A stretch of DNA of 8,169 nt from a bacterium (GCA_017995595.1 JAGOIO010000055.1:1-8169), one strand, 5' to 3'; positions 1 to 5,973 are shown, counted from the first letter of the stretch. The notes: generated by a model from the letters alone, not told the origin. Translations and numbers: made by a program.

Positions 1-439
1 CAATAATACCCTTCATATTATCAGGAATAACAAGCCCTTGAGGAACAAGCATATCTTGAGGCAACAACCCTGTTCTTAACTCGATTGGAGGGTTTGGAAA
101 ATTTTGAATAGTTTTTCTTCCTTTTTGGTCAACCAAAACTTTCATCAATGCAAAATCATTATTAAAAATTACAACATTCGGTTTATCAGATAAACTTTTT
201 CCCGCAGGATATGTTGTTTTTACAATAATTTTATCAGGAGTTTTGACCAAAGCAGGATATAATGGCAAATACAAAGTGCCGTCAGGCAAAATTATTACAC
301 CATCAAATCTGAAATCTGCATTTGGAAATGATTTTTTTACAATACTTGAAATGTTATCAGGTATTTTTACCGCAAACGCACTGCAAGTACCTAAAAATAA
401 CATTGTTAAAATTAATATTAATGTTTTTATCTTTTTCAT
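1..439 (-). CDS. Secreted protein of unknown function (5' part, runs off left edge)
   Basis: An open frame of 146 codons starts at ATG 437-439 and stays open to the window edge, so the C-terminus is missing. The start is supported by AGAGGG (449-454) nine bases upstream and by a good promoter. Residues 1-23 look like a Sec signal peptide: K2 K3 and K5, a hydrophobic core LILILTMLFLG, and a likely signal peptidase I cut after A-F-A (residues 21-23). C19 lies in L-G-T-C, a poor lipobox, so lipidation is less likely. The mature part is rich in Pro, Leu and Val, with short motifs such as ILPDGTLYLPLYP and two similar stretches around PQDMLVPQG and LVIPDN. I recognise no domain. It is inferred to be exported to the periplasm or cell surface. 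It is transcribed separately from groEL, whose terminator lies just upstream. Coding status is well supported; function is unknown. Confidence 0.8.
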   Translation of the reverse strand, partial: MKKIKTLILILTMLFLGTCSAFAVKIPDNISSIVKKSFPNADFRFDGVIILPDGTLYLPLYPALVKTPDKIIVKTTYPAGKSLSDKPNVVIFNNDFALMKVLVDQKGRKTIQNFPNPPIELRTGLLPQDMLVPQGLVIPDNMKGII

Positions 440-468
440 TGAATTTATCCCTCTATAATAATAATAAG

Positions 469-498
469 ATTATATCAGGAATTAAATATTTTGTACAA
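469..498 (-). promoter_or_regulatory. Sigma70-like promoter for the secreted-protein gene
   Basis: Read on the minus strand, TTGTAC (493-498) and a perfect TATAAT (469-474) are separated by 18 bases. The -10 is preceded by TGA, giving an extended -10 (TGATATAAT). Transcription would start near 462, leaving a leader of about 23 bases that contains the AGAGGG ribosome site. It lies between the groEL terminator and the start codon at 439, which fits an independent transcription unit. Confidence 0.65.
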
Positions 499-501
499 TA
501 T

Positions 502-515
502 TAACAAATTTGTTA
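502..515. promoter_or_regulatory. 14-bp perfect palindrome upstream of a promoter (candidate operator)
   Basis: TAACAAATTTGTTA is a perfect palindrome with no spacer. It ends three bases upstream of the -35 box (493-498) of the leftward promoter and lies between that promoter and the groEL terminator. A palindrome this long next to a promoter is a typical place for a dimeric regulator to bind. The sequence is AT-dominated, however, and no regulator is encoded nearby, so the role is inferred. Confidence 0.35.
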
Positions 516-534
516 TATTTTAATTTTATTTTGC

Positions 535-571
535 AAAAAAAAATAGAGAGATAAAAATATCTCTCTATTTT
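535..571 (-). terminator. Intrinsic terminator of groES-groEL
   Basis: On the minus strand, a 14-bp perfect stem (arms 558-571 and 540-553, core TAGAGAGATA paired with TATCTCTCTA) closes a 4-base loop at 554-557. A run of T corresponding to the A tract at 535-543 follows. It starts 23 bases after the groEL stop codon. It is a strong Rho-independent terminator oriented for groEL; read on the plus strand the T run is short. Confidence 0.9.
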
Positions 572-593
572 CAAGGTTTTATGATGTAAAATC

Positions 594-2252
594 TTACATC
601 ATACCGCCCATACCACCCATGCCGGCAGGCATTCCTGCTGGTGTATCGTGGCAGTTACATTTTTCTTCTTCAAGGTCAACGACTGCGGCTTCTGTTGTCA
701 ATAACATTGAAGCAACTGATGCAGCGTTTTCAAGAGCTGAACGAGTTACCTTAGCAGGGTCAACAATTCCTGATTTAATCATATCAGTAAATTCATTCTT
801 CATAGCATCGAAACCGAAAGTATCTTTTTCAGCTCTAACTTTTTCGATAACTACATCAGATTTAGCACCTGCATTGTGAGCGATAGCTCTAAGTGGAACG
901 TCAAGAGCAGCTGTCAAAATTTTGAATCCGATTTTTTCATCATCTGTATCAAATTTTTGAGAAGGAAGTTTTGATTCAAGTTCTTGTTGAACTCTTACCA
1001 AAGCAACTCCACCACCCGGAACAATACCTTCTTCGTTTGCCGCACGTGTTGCGTTTAATGCATCTTCTATTCTAAGTTTTCTTTCTTTTAATTCAACTTC
1101 AGAAGCTGCACCAACTTCGATAACTGCAACACCGCCTGAAAGTTTTGCGATTCGTTCTTGCAATTTTTCTTTATCGTAATCTGAATCAGAAGCTTCTATT
1201 TGCTTCTTGATTAATCTTACTCTTTCTTCTACTGCATTTTTAGTTGTATTATCAACAACGATTGTTGTTTCGTCTTTTGTTACGGTAACTCTCTTTGCTT
1301 TACCCATCATTTGAGTTGTTACATTTTCAAGTTTAATACCAAGTTCTTCTGTAAACATTTGACCGCCTGTAAGAACAGCTATATCTTCTAGCATAGCTTT
1401 TCTTCTGTCGCCAAATCCGGGAGCTTTAACAGCAACGGCTCTTAAAACTTTTCTCATTGTGTTAACAACCAATGTTGCAAGAGCTTCACCTTCAATGTCT
1501 TCTGCGATTAACAACAATGAACGACCATCTCTTGCTACTTGTTCCAATACAGGAACTAAGTCTGCAATAAGATTGATTTTCTTGTTTACGCAAAGTACAT
1601 AAGCATCTTCCAAAACAGCTTCCATTCTTTCTGCATCTGTTACGAAGTATGGAGAAATATATCCTTTATCAAATTGCATACCTTCAACAATTTTTAGGTT
1701 AGTACCGAAAGATTTTGATTCTTCAACAGTAATAACTCCGTCGTGTCCTACTTTTTCCATAGCTTCTGCAATTAGTTCACCAATTTCTGTATTGTTTCCT
1801 GCTGAAATTGAAGCAACTTGTGCAGTTTCTTCTTTTGTATTTACTGATTTTGATAAAGATTTTATTTTATCAATAGAAATTGTAACTGCTTTATCAATAC
1901 CACGTTTAATGCTCATAGGATTAGCACCTGCTGTTAAGTTTCTCAAACCTTCTCTAACGATTGCTTGAGCCAAAACTGAAGCAGTTGTTGTTCCATCACC
2001 TGCAACATCATTTGTCTTTGATGAAACTTCTTTTAATAATTGAGCTCCTGCATTTTCCAAACCGTCTTTAAGTTCAATTTCTTTTGCGATAGTAACACCA
2101 TCATTAACAATTTGAGGTGCTCCAAATTTCTTTTCTAATATTACGTTACGACCTTTTGGTCCTAAAGTTACTTTTACAGCATCAGCAACTGCATCAATAC
2201 CTTTTAGAAGGCTTTTGCGTGCTTCTTCTTGAAAAATAATTTTCTTTGCCAT
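594..2252 (-). CDS. groEL: Chaperonin GroEL (Hsp60, 60 kDa subunit)
   Basis: A 552-residue protein, normal length for GroEL. In the cytoplasm it forms a double seven-membered ring that encloses unfolded proteins and folds them using ATP and the GroES lid. Visible hallmarks are the N-terminal TLGPKGRNV (29-37), the nucleotide-site DGVTIAKEIE (51-60), D86 in the GDGTTT loop, the catalytic aspartate equivalent D397 in EDALNATRAA, and the family signature from A404 to G415 (AANEEGIVPGGG). The tail ends in GGM repeats (544-552), as usual. Just before it, residues 531-536 read KCNCHD, an unusual Cys/His cluster in the flexible tail. The start ATG (2250-2252) is preceded by AAAGGAC (2261-2267). It lies 67 bases downstream of groES, in one operon. 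No truncation or frameshift is seen. Confidence 0.99.
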   Translation of the reverse strand: MAKKIIFQEEARKSLLKGIDAVADAVKVTLGPKGRNVILEKKFGAPQIVNDGVTIAKEIELKDGLENAGAQLLKEVSSKTNDVAGDGTTTASVLAQAIVREGLRNLTAGANPMSIKRGIDKAVTISIDKIKSLSKSVNTKEETAQVASISAGNNTEIGELIAEAMEKVGHDGVITVEESKSFGTNLKIVEGMQFDKGYISPYFVTDAERMEAVLEDAYVLCVNKKINLIADLVPVLEQVARDGRSLLLIAEDIEGEALATLVVNTMRKVLRAVAVKAPGFGDRRKAMLEDIAVLTGGQMFTEELGIKLENVTTQMMGKAKRVTVTKDETTIVVDNTTKNAVEERVRLIKKQIEASDSDYDKEKLQERIAKLSGGVAVIEVGAASEVELKERKLRIEDALNATRAANEEGIVPGGGVALVRVQQELESKLPSQKFDTDDEKIGFKILTAALDVPLRAIAHNAGAKSDVVIEKVRAEKDTFGFDAMKNEFTDMIKSGIVDPAKVTRSALENAASVASMLLTTEAAVVDLEEEKCNCHDTPAGMPAGMGGMGGMM

Positions 2253-2297
2253 TTTATTTTGTCCTTTCTTTAATAATCTTTTTTATGTTTTTTTAGA

Positions 2298-2314
2298 AAA
2301 AGCTTTAAGCTTTT
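2298..2314 (-). other. Short hairpin between groES and groEL
   Basis: The 17 bases consist of 8-base inverted arms (AAAAGCTT and AAGCTTTT) around one central base. A realistic RNA fold is a 6-bp stem with a 5-base loop. It lies just after the groES stop. On the minus strand the descending arm ends in only five Ts, so it would be at most a leaky terminator or an RNA processing site, allowing different GroES and GroEL amounts. This is inferred from structure alone. Confidence 0.35.
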
Positions 2315-2319
2315 ATTGC

Positions 2320-2607
2320 TTATTCAATAACGCCCAAAACTTCGCTTACTGAAAGAATTTTTAAAGTTTCGTCGTTAACTTTAACGTCAGTACCTGCATA
2401 TTTTGAATACAAAACAGTATCTCCAACTTTAACTTCCATTTCATCTTTTTCGCCACTGTCTAGTGTTTTACCTTTTCCTACTGCAACAACTTCACCTTTT
2501 TGTGATTTTTCTTTTGCACTATCAGGAATGAATATTCCACCTGATGTTTTTTCGTTGTCTTCAATAACTTTGATAACAATTCTGTCTGCTAGTGGTCTGA
2601 TTGCCAT
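2320..2607 (-). CDS. groES: Co-chaperonin GroES (Hsp10)
   Basis: A 95-residue protein, normal GroES length. It forms the seven-membered lid that closes the GroEL cavity. The cpn10 N-terminal signature is present (IRPLADRIVIK, 3-13). The mobile loop has the GroEL-binding hydrophobic tripeptide I25-F26-I27 within SGGIFIPDSA. The core motifs KGEVVAVGKG (37-46) and VGDTVLYSKYAGTDVKV (61-77) follow. The start is chosen at ATG 2605-2607 because GGAGAAGG lies directly upstream (2612-2619). An upstream ATG at 2649 would add 14 residues (MYKEMHRYKKEKDI) that are not part of the family, and it would read across the ribosome site. First gene of the groES-groEL operon. Confidence 0.98.
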   Translation of the reverse strand: MAIRPLADRIVIKVIEDNEKTSGGIFIPDSAKEKSQKGEVVAVGKGKTLDSGEKDEMEVKVGDTVLYSKYAGTDVKVNDETLKILSVSEVLGVIE

Positions 2608-2630
2608 AATATCCTTCTCCTTTTTATACC

Positions 2631-2650
2631 GGTGCATTTCTTTATACACC
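2631..2650 (-). promoter_or_regulatory. Hairpin in the groES leader RNA
   Basis: On the minus strand GGTGTATAAAGAAATGCACC can fold into a 7-bp stem (one G-T pair) with a 6-base loop. It contains most of the few G/C pairs in this AT-rich leader. It lies about 11 bases upstream of the groES ribosome site. It could stabilise the mRNA 5' region or affect translation; the role is inferred. Confidence 0.4.
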
Positions 2651-2690
2651 TTACTAACTTTTTATCTAACATTTTATTTATACCATTGAT

Positions 2691-2719
2691 TTTATACAAA
2701 CCTTTCAAAAATTAATCAA
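2691..2719 (-). promoter_or_regulatory. Sigma70-like promoter for groES-groEL
   Basis: On the minus strand TTGATT (2714-2719) and TATAAA (2691-2696) are separated by exactly 17 bases. The start site would be near 2684, giving a leader of roughly 77 bases before the groES ATG. No CIRCE inverted repeat, the HrcA operator, overlaps it. Confidence 0.55.
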
Positions 2720-2741
2720 AAATTAATTATTTGATTTTCGT

Positions 2742-2759
2742 AACATGATTTAACATGTT
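2742..2759. promoter_or_regulatory. Paired TAACATG element in the divergent spacer (candidate regulator site)
   Basis: AACATGATTTAACATGTT can be read two ways: as an inverted repeat AACATG-N6-CATGTT, or (from 2741) as two direct TAACATG copies exactly 10 bases apart, one helical turn. It lies upstream of the groES promoter (around -58 to -75 from the predicted start). It also abuts TTGGCA, a possible -35 of the oppositely oriented paralog pair. The 11-base core AACATGTTAAA recurs upstream of grpE. The binding protein is unknown. Confidence 0.4.
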
Positions 2760-2788
2760 GGCAATTTTATTTTTGACGAGTTTATATA
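2758..2788 (+). promoter_or_regulatory. Weak candidate promoter for the tandem paralog genes
   Basis: TTGGCA (2758-2763) and TATATA (2783-2788) are separated by 19 bases, longer than ideal. The segment TATATAAA offers other -10 registers, and a TTGACG at 2773-2778 lacks a good partner. Some promoter must exist because the pair is divergent from groES, but its exact position is uncertain. Confidence 0.3.
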
Positions 2789-2826
2789 AATATGACTGAA
2801 CATAAATAGTATGAAGGTATCCCAAA

Positions 2827-3345
2827 ATGATTAGTAAAATAGCGTTTAGCGGTTATGAAAATGTTAGTGCCGATATGAGAATGAAAGGTTCTAAACCTAA
2901 TTTAAGTCGAGTTTTTCTCAAATTAAATAATGAAAATGATTTTAAAGATTTAGATAATTTTAAAGATGTCTTTCAAAAATTTCCTGATAAAAAGGGTTCA
3001 AACAGCTTAAAAATCGAAGCCGGAACGAACAAAACAGGAGGCACATCTTTTGCAATAAACGATAAGATTTTAGAAAAAACTCCTGAAAATGCCGGAATTT
3101 TTGAAAAACTTTTCAACTTACTTCACAACGTAGAAGTAAATCCAAAAGCGAAGATGAATTATGAATATCGTTTTTGCGGAGGAGTATTGGAAAAAATGGC
3201 AGGCGGATTAAAATTTGCAGATTATAGAAGTGATGTCGCAAGATATTATGCAGAACAAGTAACAAAACCTGAAAATATATCAAATTCTGCAAAATTTATT
3301 AATGATAAATTGGAAAAAGTTATAAGTAGATTATCAATAAAATAG
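2827..3345 (+). CDS. Uncharacterised protein, tandem paralog A (MISKIAFSGY family)
   Basis: A 172-residue protein that I do not recognise. The start ATG has GAAGG (2813-2817) nine bases upstream. It has no signal peptide and no membrane segment, so it is probably cytoplasmic. It is charged, Lys- and Asn-rich, with one cysteine (C117). It is a clear paralog of the next gene: the first ten residues are identical, and shared blocks follow without gaps, including LNNE (33-36), VFxKxPDK (48-55), NDKI (78-81), EN-x-GIF (87-92) and NPKA (105-108). By hand count about 50 of the first 114 positions match; the C-terminal third diverges apart from an NSA-FI patch near 153-158. It lies between two chaperone operons and divergent from groES. 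Its gene status is firm given the duplicated, conserved reading frame; its function is unknown. Confidence 0.85.
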   Translation: MISKIAFSGYENVSADMRMKGSKPNLSRVFLKLNNENDFKDLDNFKDVFQKFPDKKGSNSLKIEAGTNKTGGTSFAINDKILEKTPENAGIFEKLFNLLHNVEVNPKAKMNYEYRFCGGVLEKMAGGLKFADYRSDVARYYAEQVTKPENISNSAKFINDKLEKVISRLSIK

Positions 3346-3358
3346 AAAAGGAAGAAAA

Positions 3359-3877
3359 ATGATAAGTAAAATAGCATTTAGCGGATATAAAAACGTAGCA
3401 GGAATTTCAGGCACTCTCCCAAACAAATTTCAAGATGCAAAATTAAGTTTGCAATTAAATAACGAAGACGGTCATGAAGATTTAAAAGATTTTGAATCTG
3501 TTTTTAAAAAAGCACCTGACAAAAGTCATTTAGGATTTGTAAATATTGAACTTGCCAAAAATGCAAATGGCGACACAATGTTTATAGTAAATGACAAAAT
3601 AATTAATACAAATGACGAAAATTTAGGAATTTTTTCTAAAATTGCAAAATTAACTCGTCGTGTTGCTAAAAATCCAAAAGCATCACTTGCAAATGATTAT
3701 AAAAACAGTGATGACCTTTTTAAAAATTTAAAAATCAGTGAACGAATTATTGAAAATGAAAAGTTAGCTCCAAAAGTTGCTCAAATAGTTACAGATGAAC
3801 ACTCCGTACAAAATAGTGCAATTTTTATTGCAAAAACAATTCAACAAACAATGGAAAAATATTTCCACGTAAAATAA
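3359..3877 (+). CDS. Uncharacterised protein, tandem paralog B (MISKIAFSGY family)
   Basis: A 172-residue protein, exactly the length of its upstream neighbour and homologous to it across the first 114 or so residues. It starts 13 bases after that gene's stop codon, with AAGGAAG (3348-3354) as ribosome site, so the two are almost certainly co-transcribed. It has no signal peptide, membrane segment or cysteine. The C-terminal portion (about 115-172) is predicted-helix-like and strongly diverged from paralog A, suggesting a shared N-terminal module with different C-terminal partners or roles. A strong terminator follows. Equal length with substantial divergence indicates an old duplication kept under selection, not a recent copy. 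Its function is unknown; proximity to groES-groEL and grpE-dnaJ hints at, but does not show, a stress or proteostasis link. Confidence 0.85.
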   Translation: MISKIAFSGYKNVAGISGTLPNKFQDAKLSLQLNNEDGHEDLKDFESVFKKAPDKSHLGFVNIELAKNANGDTMFIVNDKIINTNDENLGIFSKIAKLTRRVAKNPKASLANDYKNSDDLFKNLKISERIIENEKLAPKVAQIVTDEHSVQNSAIFIAKTIQQTMEKYFHVK

Positions 3878-3891
3878 AGACTAATAAAAGA

Positions 3892-3944
3892 TTTATCAAA
3901 AAAATAACTCTTGAGAAAAACTCGGAGTTATTTTTTTTGATAAA
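3892..3944 (+). terminator. Intrinsic terminator after the paralog pair
   Basis: TAACTC (3905-3910) pairs with GAGTTA (3925-3930), flanked by an A run (3898-3904) pairing with a T run (3931-3938), and extended by TTTATC (3892-3897) pairing with GATAAA (3939-3944) with one bulge. A small inner GAG-AAAAA-CTC hairpin (3913-3923) sits in the loop. The eight-T tract makes it an effective Rho-independent terminator, insulating the pair from grpE. The A run means it could also work on the other strand. Confidence 0.85.
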
Positions 3945-3988
3945 ATTTATACTAAAAGTTTTGAAATATTAAAAAAAAATAAATTTAC

Positions 3989-4017
3989 TTAATTTTTCAA
4001 ACATGTTAAACTATAAT
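3989..4017 (+). promoter_or_regulatory. Promoter for grpE-dnaJ with AACATGTTAAA in its spacer
   Basis: A perfect TATAAT (4012-4017) follows a weak -35 TTAATT (3989-3994) at 17 bases. The start site would be near 4024, about 23 bases before the grpE ATG. The spacer contains AACATGTTAAA (4000-4010), the same 11-mer found upstream of groES. A protein bound there would cover the promoter, and the weak -35 suggests dependence on an extra factor or a regulated promoter. Confidence 0.6.
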
Positions 4018-4046
4018 TTAAAGATAGTATAAAAGTGAGATGAGAG

Positions 4047-4676
4047 ATGTTTAAAATGAAACATAATAAAGAAACGCAAGAAAAGCAAGAGAAATCAAAC
4101 AATCCTTTTGCACAAAAATCCGAAAAAGAAGAAACTAAATTAGCAGAAGAAACAGCAACAGAAGAAGTTTCAACAGAAAATGCAGAAGTTAGTGAAGAAA
4201 ATACAGAAAAAGCCGAAGAAAAAAATGCAACTGATGAACTTCAAAAGAAATATGATGAATTAAATAATCAGTACATCAGACTTGCCGCAGATTTTGACAA
4301 TTTTAGAAAACGTCAAGCACAAGAAAGAGAAAGTTTAATTAATTACGGAGCAGAAAATGCTATGAAGAAATTAATTGAAGTTTTAGACAATTTTGACAGA
4401 GCAAAAACTGTGATTGACAAAACAGAAGATTTACAACAGGTAAAAGACAGTTTTGATGTATTGTATAAACAAATGTTTGACAATTTAGAAAAACTCGGAT
4501 TAACCGTAATTGAAGCACAAGGTCAAGAATTTGACCCGAATTTTCATGAAGCAGTAATGCAAACACCAACAACAGAACACCCTGAAAACCACGTTATCAA
4601 TGAATTACAAAAAGGATATAAGCTTGGAGATAAAGTTTTAAGACCGACATTGGTAAATGTTGCAACAGAAGGTTAG
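4047..4676 (+). CDS. grpE: GrpE, nucleotide exchange factor of DnaK
   Basis: A 209-residue protein, typical for GrpE. It dimerises and releases ADP from DnaK, and the family also acts as a thermosensor. Residues 1-62 are an acidic, Glu/Lys/Thr-rich, probably disordered tail. Residues 63-125 form the long coiled coil (ELQKKYDELNNQYIRLAADF, then NFRKR). The C-terminal beta domain carries the GrpE signature: FDPNFHEAV (162-170), then KGYKLGDKVLRPTLVNV (189-205), with Thr201 where the pattern usually has Ala, Ser or Val. The first ATG (4047) has GTGAG seven bases upstream; a second ATG at 4056 has GAGAG nine bases upstream, so the exact start is uncertain by three residues. It has its own promoter and is followed by dnaJ, not dnaK. 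Confidence 0.97.
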   Translation: MFKMKHNKETQEKQEKSNNPFAQKSEKEETKLAEETATEEVSTENAEVSEENTEKAEEKNATDELQKKYDELNNQYIRLAADFDNFRKRQAQERESLINYGAENAMKKLIEVLDNFDRAKTVIDKTEDLQQVKDSFDVLYKQMFDNLEKLGLTVIEAQGQEFDPNFHEAVMQTPTTEHPENHVINELQKGYKLGDKVLRPTLVNVATEG

Positions 4677-4772
4677 AAACAACAAGTTCTACAAACAACG
4701 AGAACAAAGAATATATTTATAATTTATTCAGAAGTCGTTGAAGAAAATTAAAAACCAAGAAAGAAAGAAAAG

Positions 4773-5912
4773 ATGGCAGATTATTATGAAATATTGGGCG
4801 TTGACAAAAACGCTTCAAAAGATGAGATAAAAAGTGCTTTTAGAAAAAAAGCAAGACAACTTCACCCCGACGTAAACAAAGCTCCAGATGCAGAAGAAAA
4901 ATTTAAAGAATTAGGAAAAGCTTATGAAACATTATCAGATGAAGATAAGCGTTCAGTCTATGACAGATATGGAGAAGACGGATTAAATAATGCAGGTTAC
5001 AGCTCAGGCGGACCATTTGCTGGAGGATTTGGAGATTTAAACGATATTTTTAATTCATTTTTTGGCGGCGGAGGTTTCGGCTTTGGCGGAGGCGGTTATT
5101 CACAAGACCCTAACGCACCGCAAGCTGGCGACGACTTGAGAGTTGACATTGAACTTGGTTTTGAAGAAGCCGTTTTTGGTGTAGAAAAAGAAATTACTAT
5201 TGAACACTTAGAACCTTGTAAGGAATGTAACGGTACAGGTGCAGAAAAAGGTAGCTCTCCTGTAAAATGCTCAACTTGCGGTGGTAGCGGAAAAGTTCAA
5301 CAAACAACTCAAACAATTTTAGGACATTTTACACAAATAACAAGCTGTCCTGATTGCCACGGTTCTGGACAAAGAATTGAAAAACCTTGTCATGTTTGTA
5401 AAGGCTACGGAAAAGTTGAACAAGAAAAGAAAATTAAAGTTAAAATTCCTGCCGGAGTTGACAACGGTTCTAAAATGCGTGTTTCAAACGAAGGCGATGC
5501 CGGTAAAAACGGTGGACCTGCCGGAGATTTATACGTTGTAATCAGAGTAAAAGCTTCTGATTATTACAAACGTGATGATATGACAATTTATACTGTACTT
5601 GACGTAAGCCCTGCACAAGCTGTTTTGGGTGATGCAATTACTGTTAAAACTCTTGACGGAGAAAAAGAAATTCATATTCCGAAAGGTTTGCAGAGCGGAA
5701 ATGCTGTCAAAATTAAAGGGGCAGGTGTTCCTCAAATCGGAAGACCTTCTAACAGAGGCGATCATGTTGTTGTTGTTAATGTTAAAACTCCTGAACATTT
5801 AAGTAATGAAGAAAAAGCATTATATATAAAGTTATACGAACTTAATACTAAGAAAAAATATGCCGAAGACAAAGGAATTTTGCACAAAATGAAAGATGCC
5901 ATTGGCAGATAA
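4773..5912 (+). CDS. dnaJ: Chaperone protein DnaJ (Hsp40, type I)
   Basis: A 379-residue full-length type I J-protein. It delivers unfolded clients to DnaK and stimulates its ATPase. The J domain spans residues 1-70 with the essential HPD at 31-33. A Gly/Phe-rich linker follows (about 79-108, including FFGGGGFGFGGGG). The zinc-binding domain has four CxxCxGxG repeats starting at C149, C166, C192 and C206, all eight cysteines present. The C-terminal substrate-binding domains run from about 215 to 340. The start MADYYEILGV is canonical, but the ribosome site is a weak purine-rich AAGAAAGAAAGAAAAG with no GGAG core. It lies 96 bases downstream of grpE, probably in the same operon. The J-domain partner DnaK is not in this window. 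Confidence 0.98.
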   Translation: MADYYEILGVDKNASKDEIKSAFRKKARQLHPDVNKAPDAEEKFKELGKAYETLSDEDKRSVYDRYGEDGLNNAGYSSGGPFAGGFGDLNDIFNSFFGGGGFGFGGGGYSQDPNAPQAGDDLRVDIELGFEEAVFGVEKEITIEHLEPCKECNGTGAEKGSSPVKCSTCGGSGKVQQTTQTILGHFTQITSCPDCHGSGQRIEKPCHVCKGYGKVEQEKKIKVKIPAGVDNGSKMRVSNEGDAGKNGGPAGDLYVVIRVKASDYYKRDDMTIYTVLDVSPAQAVLGDAITVKTLDGEKEIHIPKGLQSGNAVKIKGAGVPQIGRPSNRGDHVVVVNVKTPEHLSNEEKALYIKLYELNTKKKYAEDKGILHKMKDAIGR

Positions 5913-5918
5913 ATTTTG

Positions 5919-5946
5919 TTAACTTTATATTATTTTTGGGCATAAT
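5919..5946 (+). promoter_or_regulatory. Weak candidate promoter for the pilin-like gene
   Basis: TTAACT (5919-5924) and CATAAT (5941-5946) are 16 bases apart, placing a start near 5953, just before the AAGGAG ribosome site (5959-5964). It overlaps the AT hairpin described separately, so the same bases may be a terminator, a promoter or both. Confidence 0.3.
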
Positions 5947-5952
5947 ATTTTT
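5927..5952 (+). terminator. Weak AT-only hairpin after dnaJ
   Basis: ATATTAT (5927-5933) pairs perfectly with ATAATAT (5942-5948) around an 8-base loop, followed by a short T run. The stem has no G/C pairs, so termination would be weak and dnaJ transcripts may read into the pilin-like gene. Confidence 0.3.
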
Positions 5953-5973
5953 ATAAGTAAGGAGTTTTATTTA

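Noticed and set aside
243..504. Plus-strand open frames at 243-458 and 322-504
   Set aside because: They are antisense to the signal-peptide-bearing gene, whose promoter, ribosome site and start are all well placed.
619..879. Plus-strand open frame inside groEL
   Set aside because: It is a shadow of a highly conserved gene on the other strand, with no ribosome site or family resemblance.
2608..2649. Longer groES start at ATG 2649
   Set aside because: It adds 14 residues absent from the family and reads through the strong ribosome site that serves the ATG at 2605-2607.
2608..2826. CIRCE operator (TTAGCACTC-N9-GAGTGCTAA) for HrcA control of groES
   Set aside because: No matching inverted repeat exists on either strand of the spacer; the only notable repeat is the unrelated TAACATG element.
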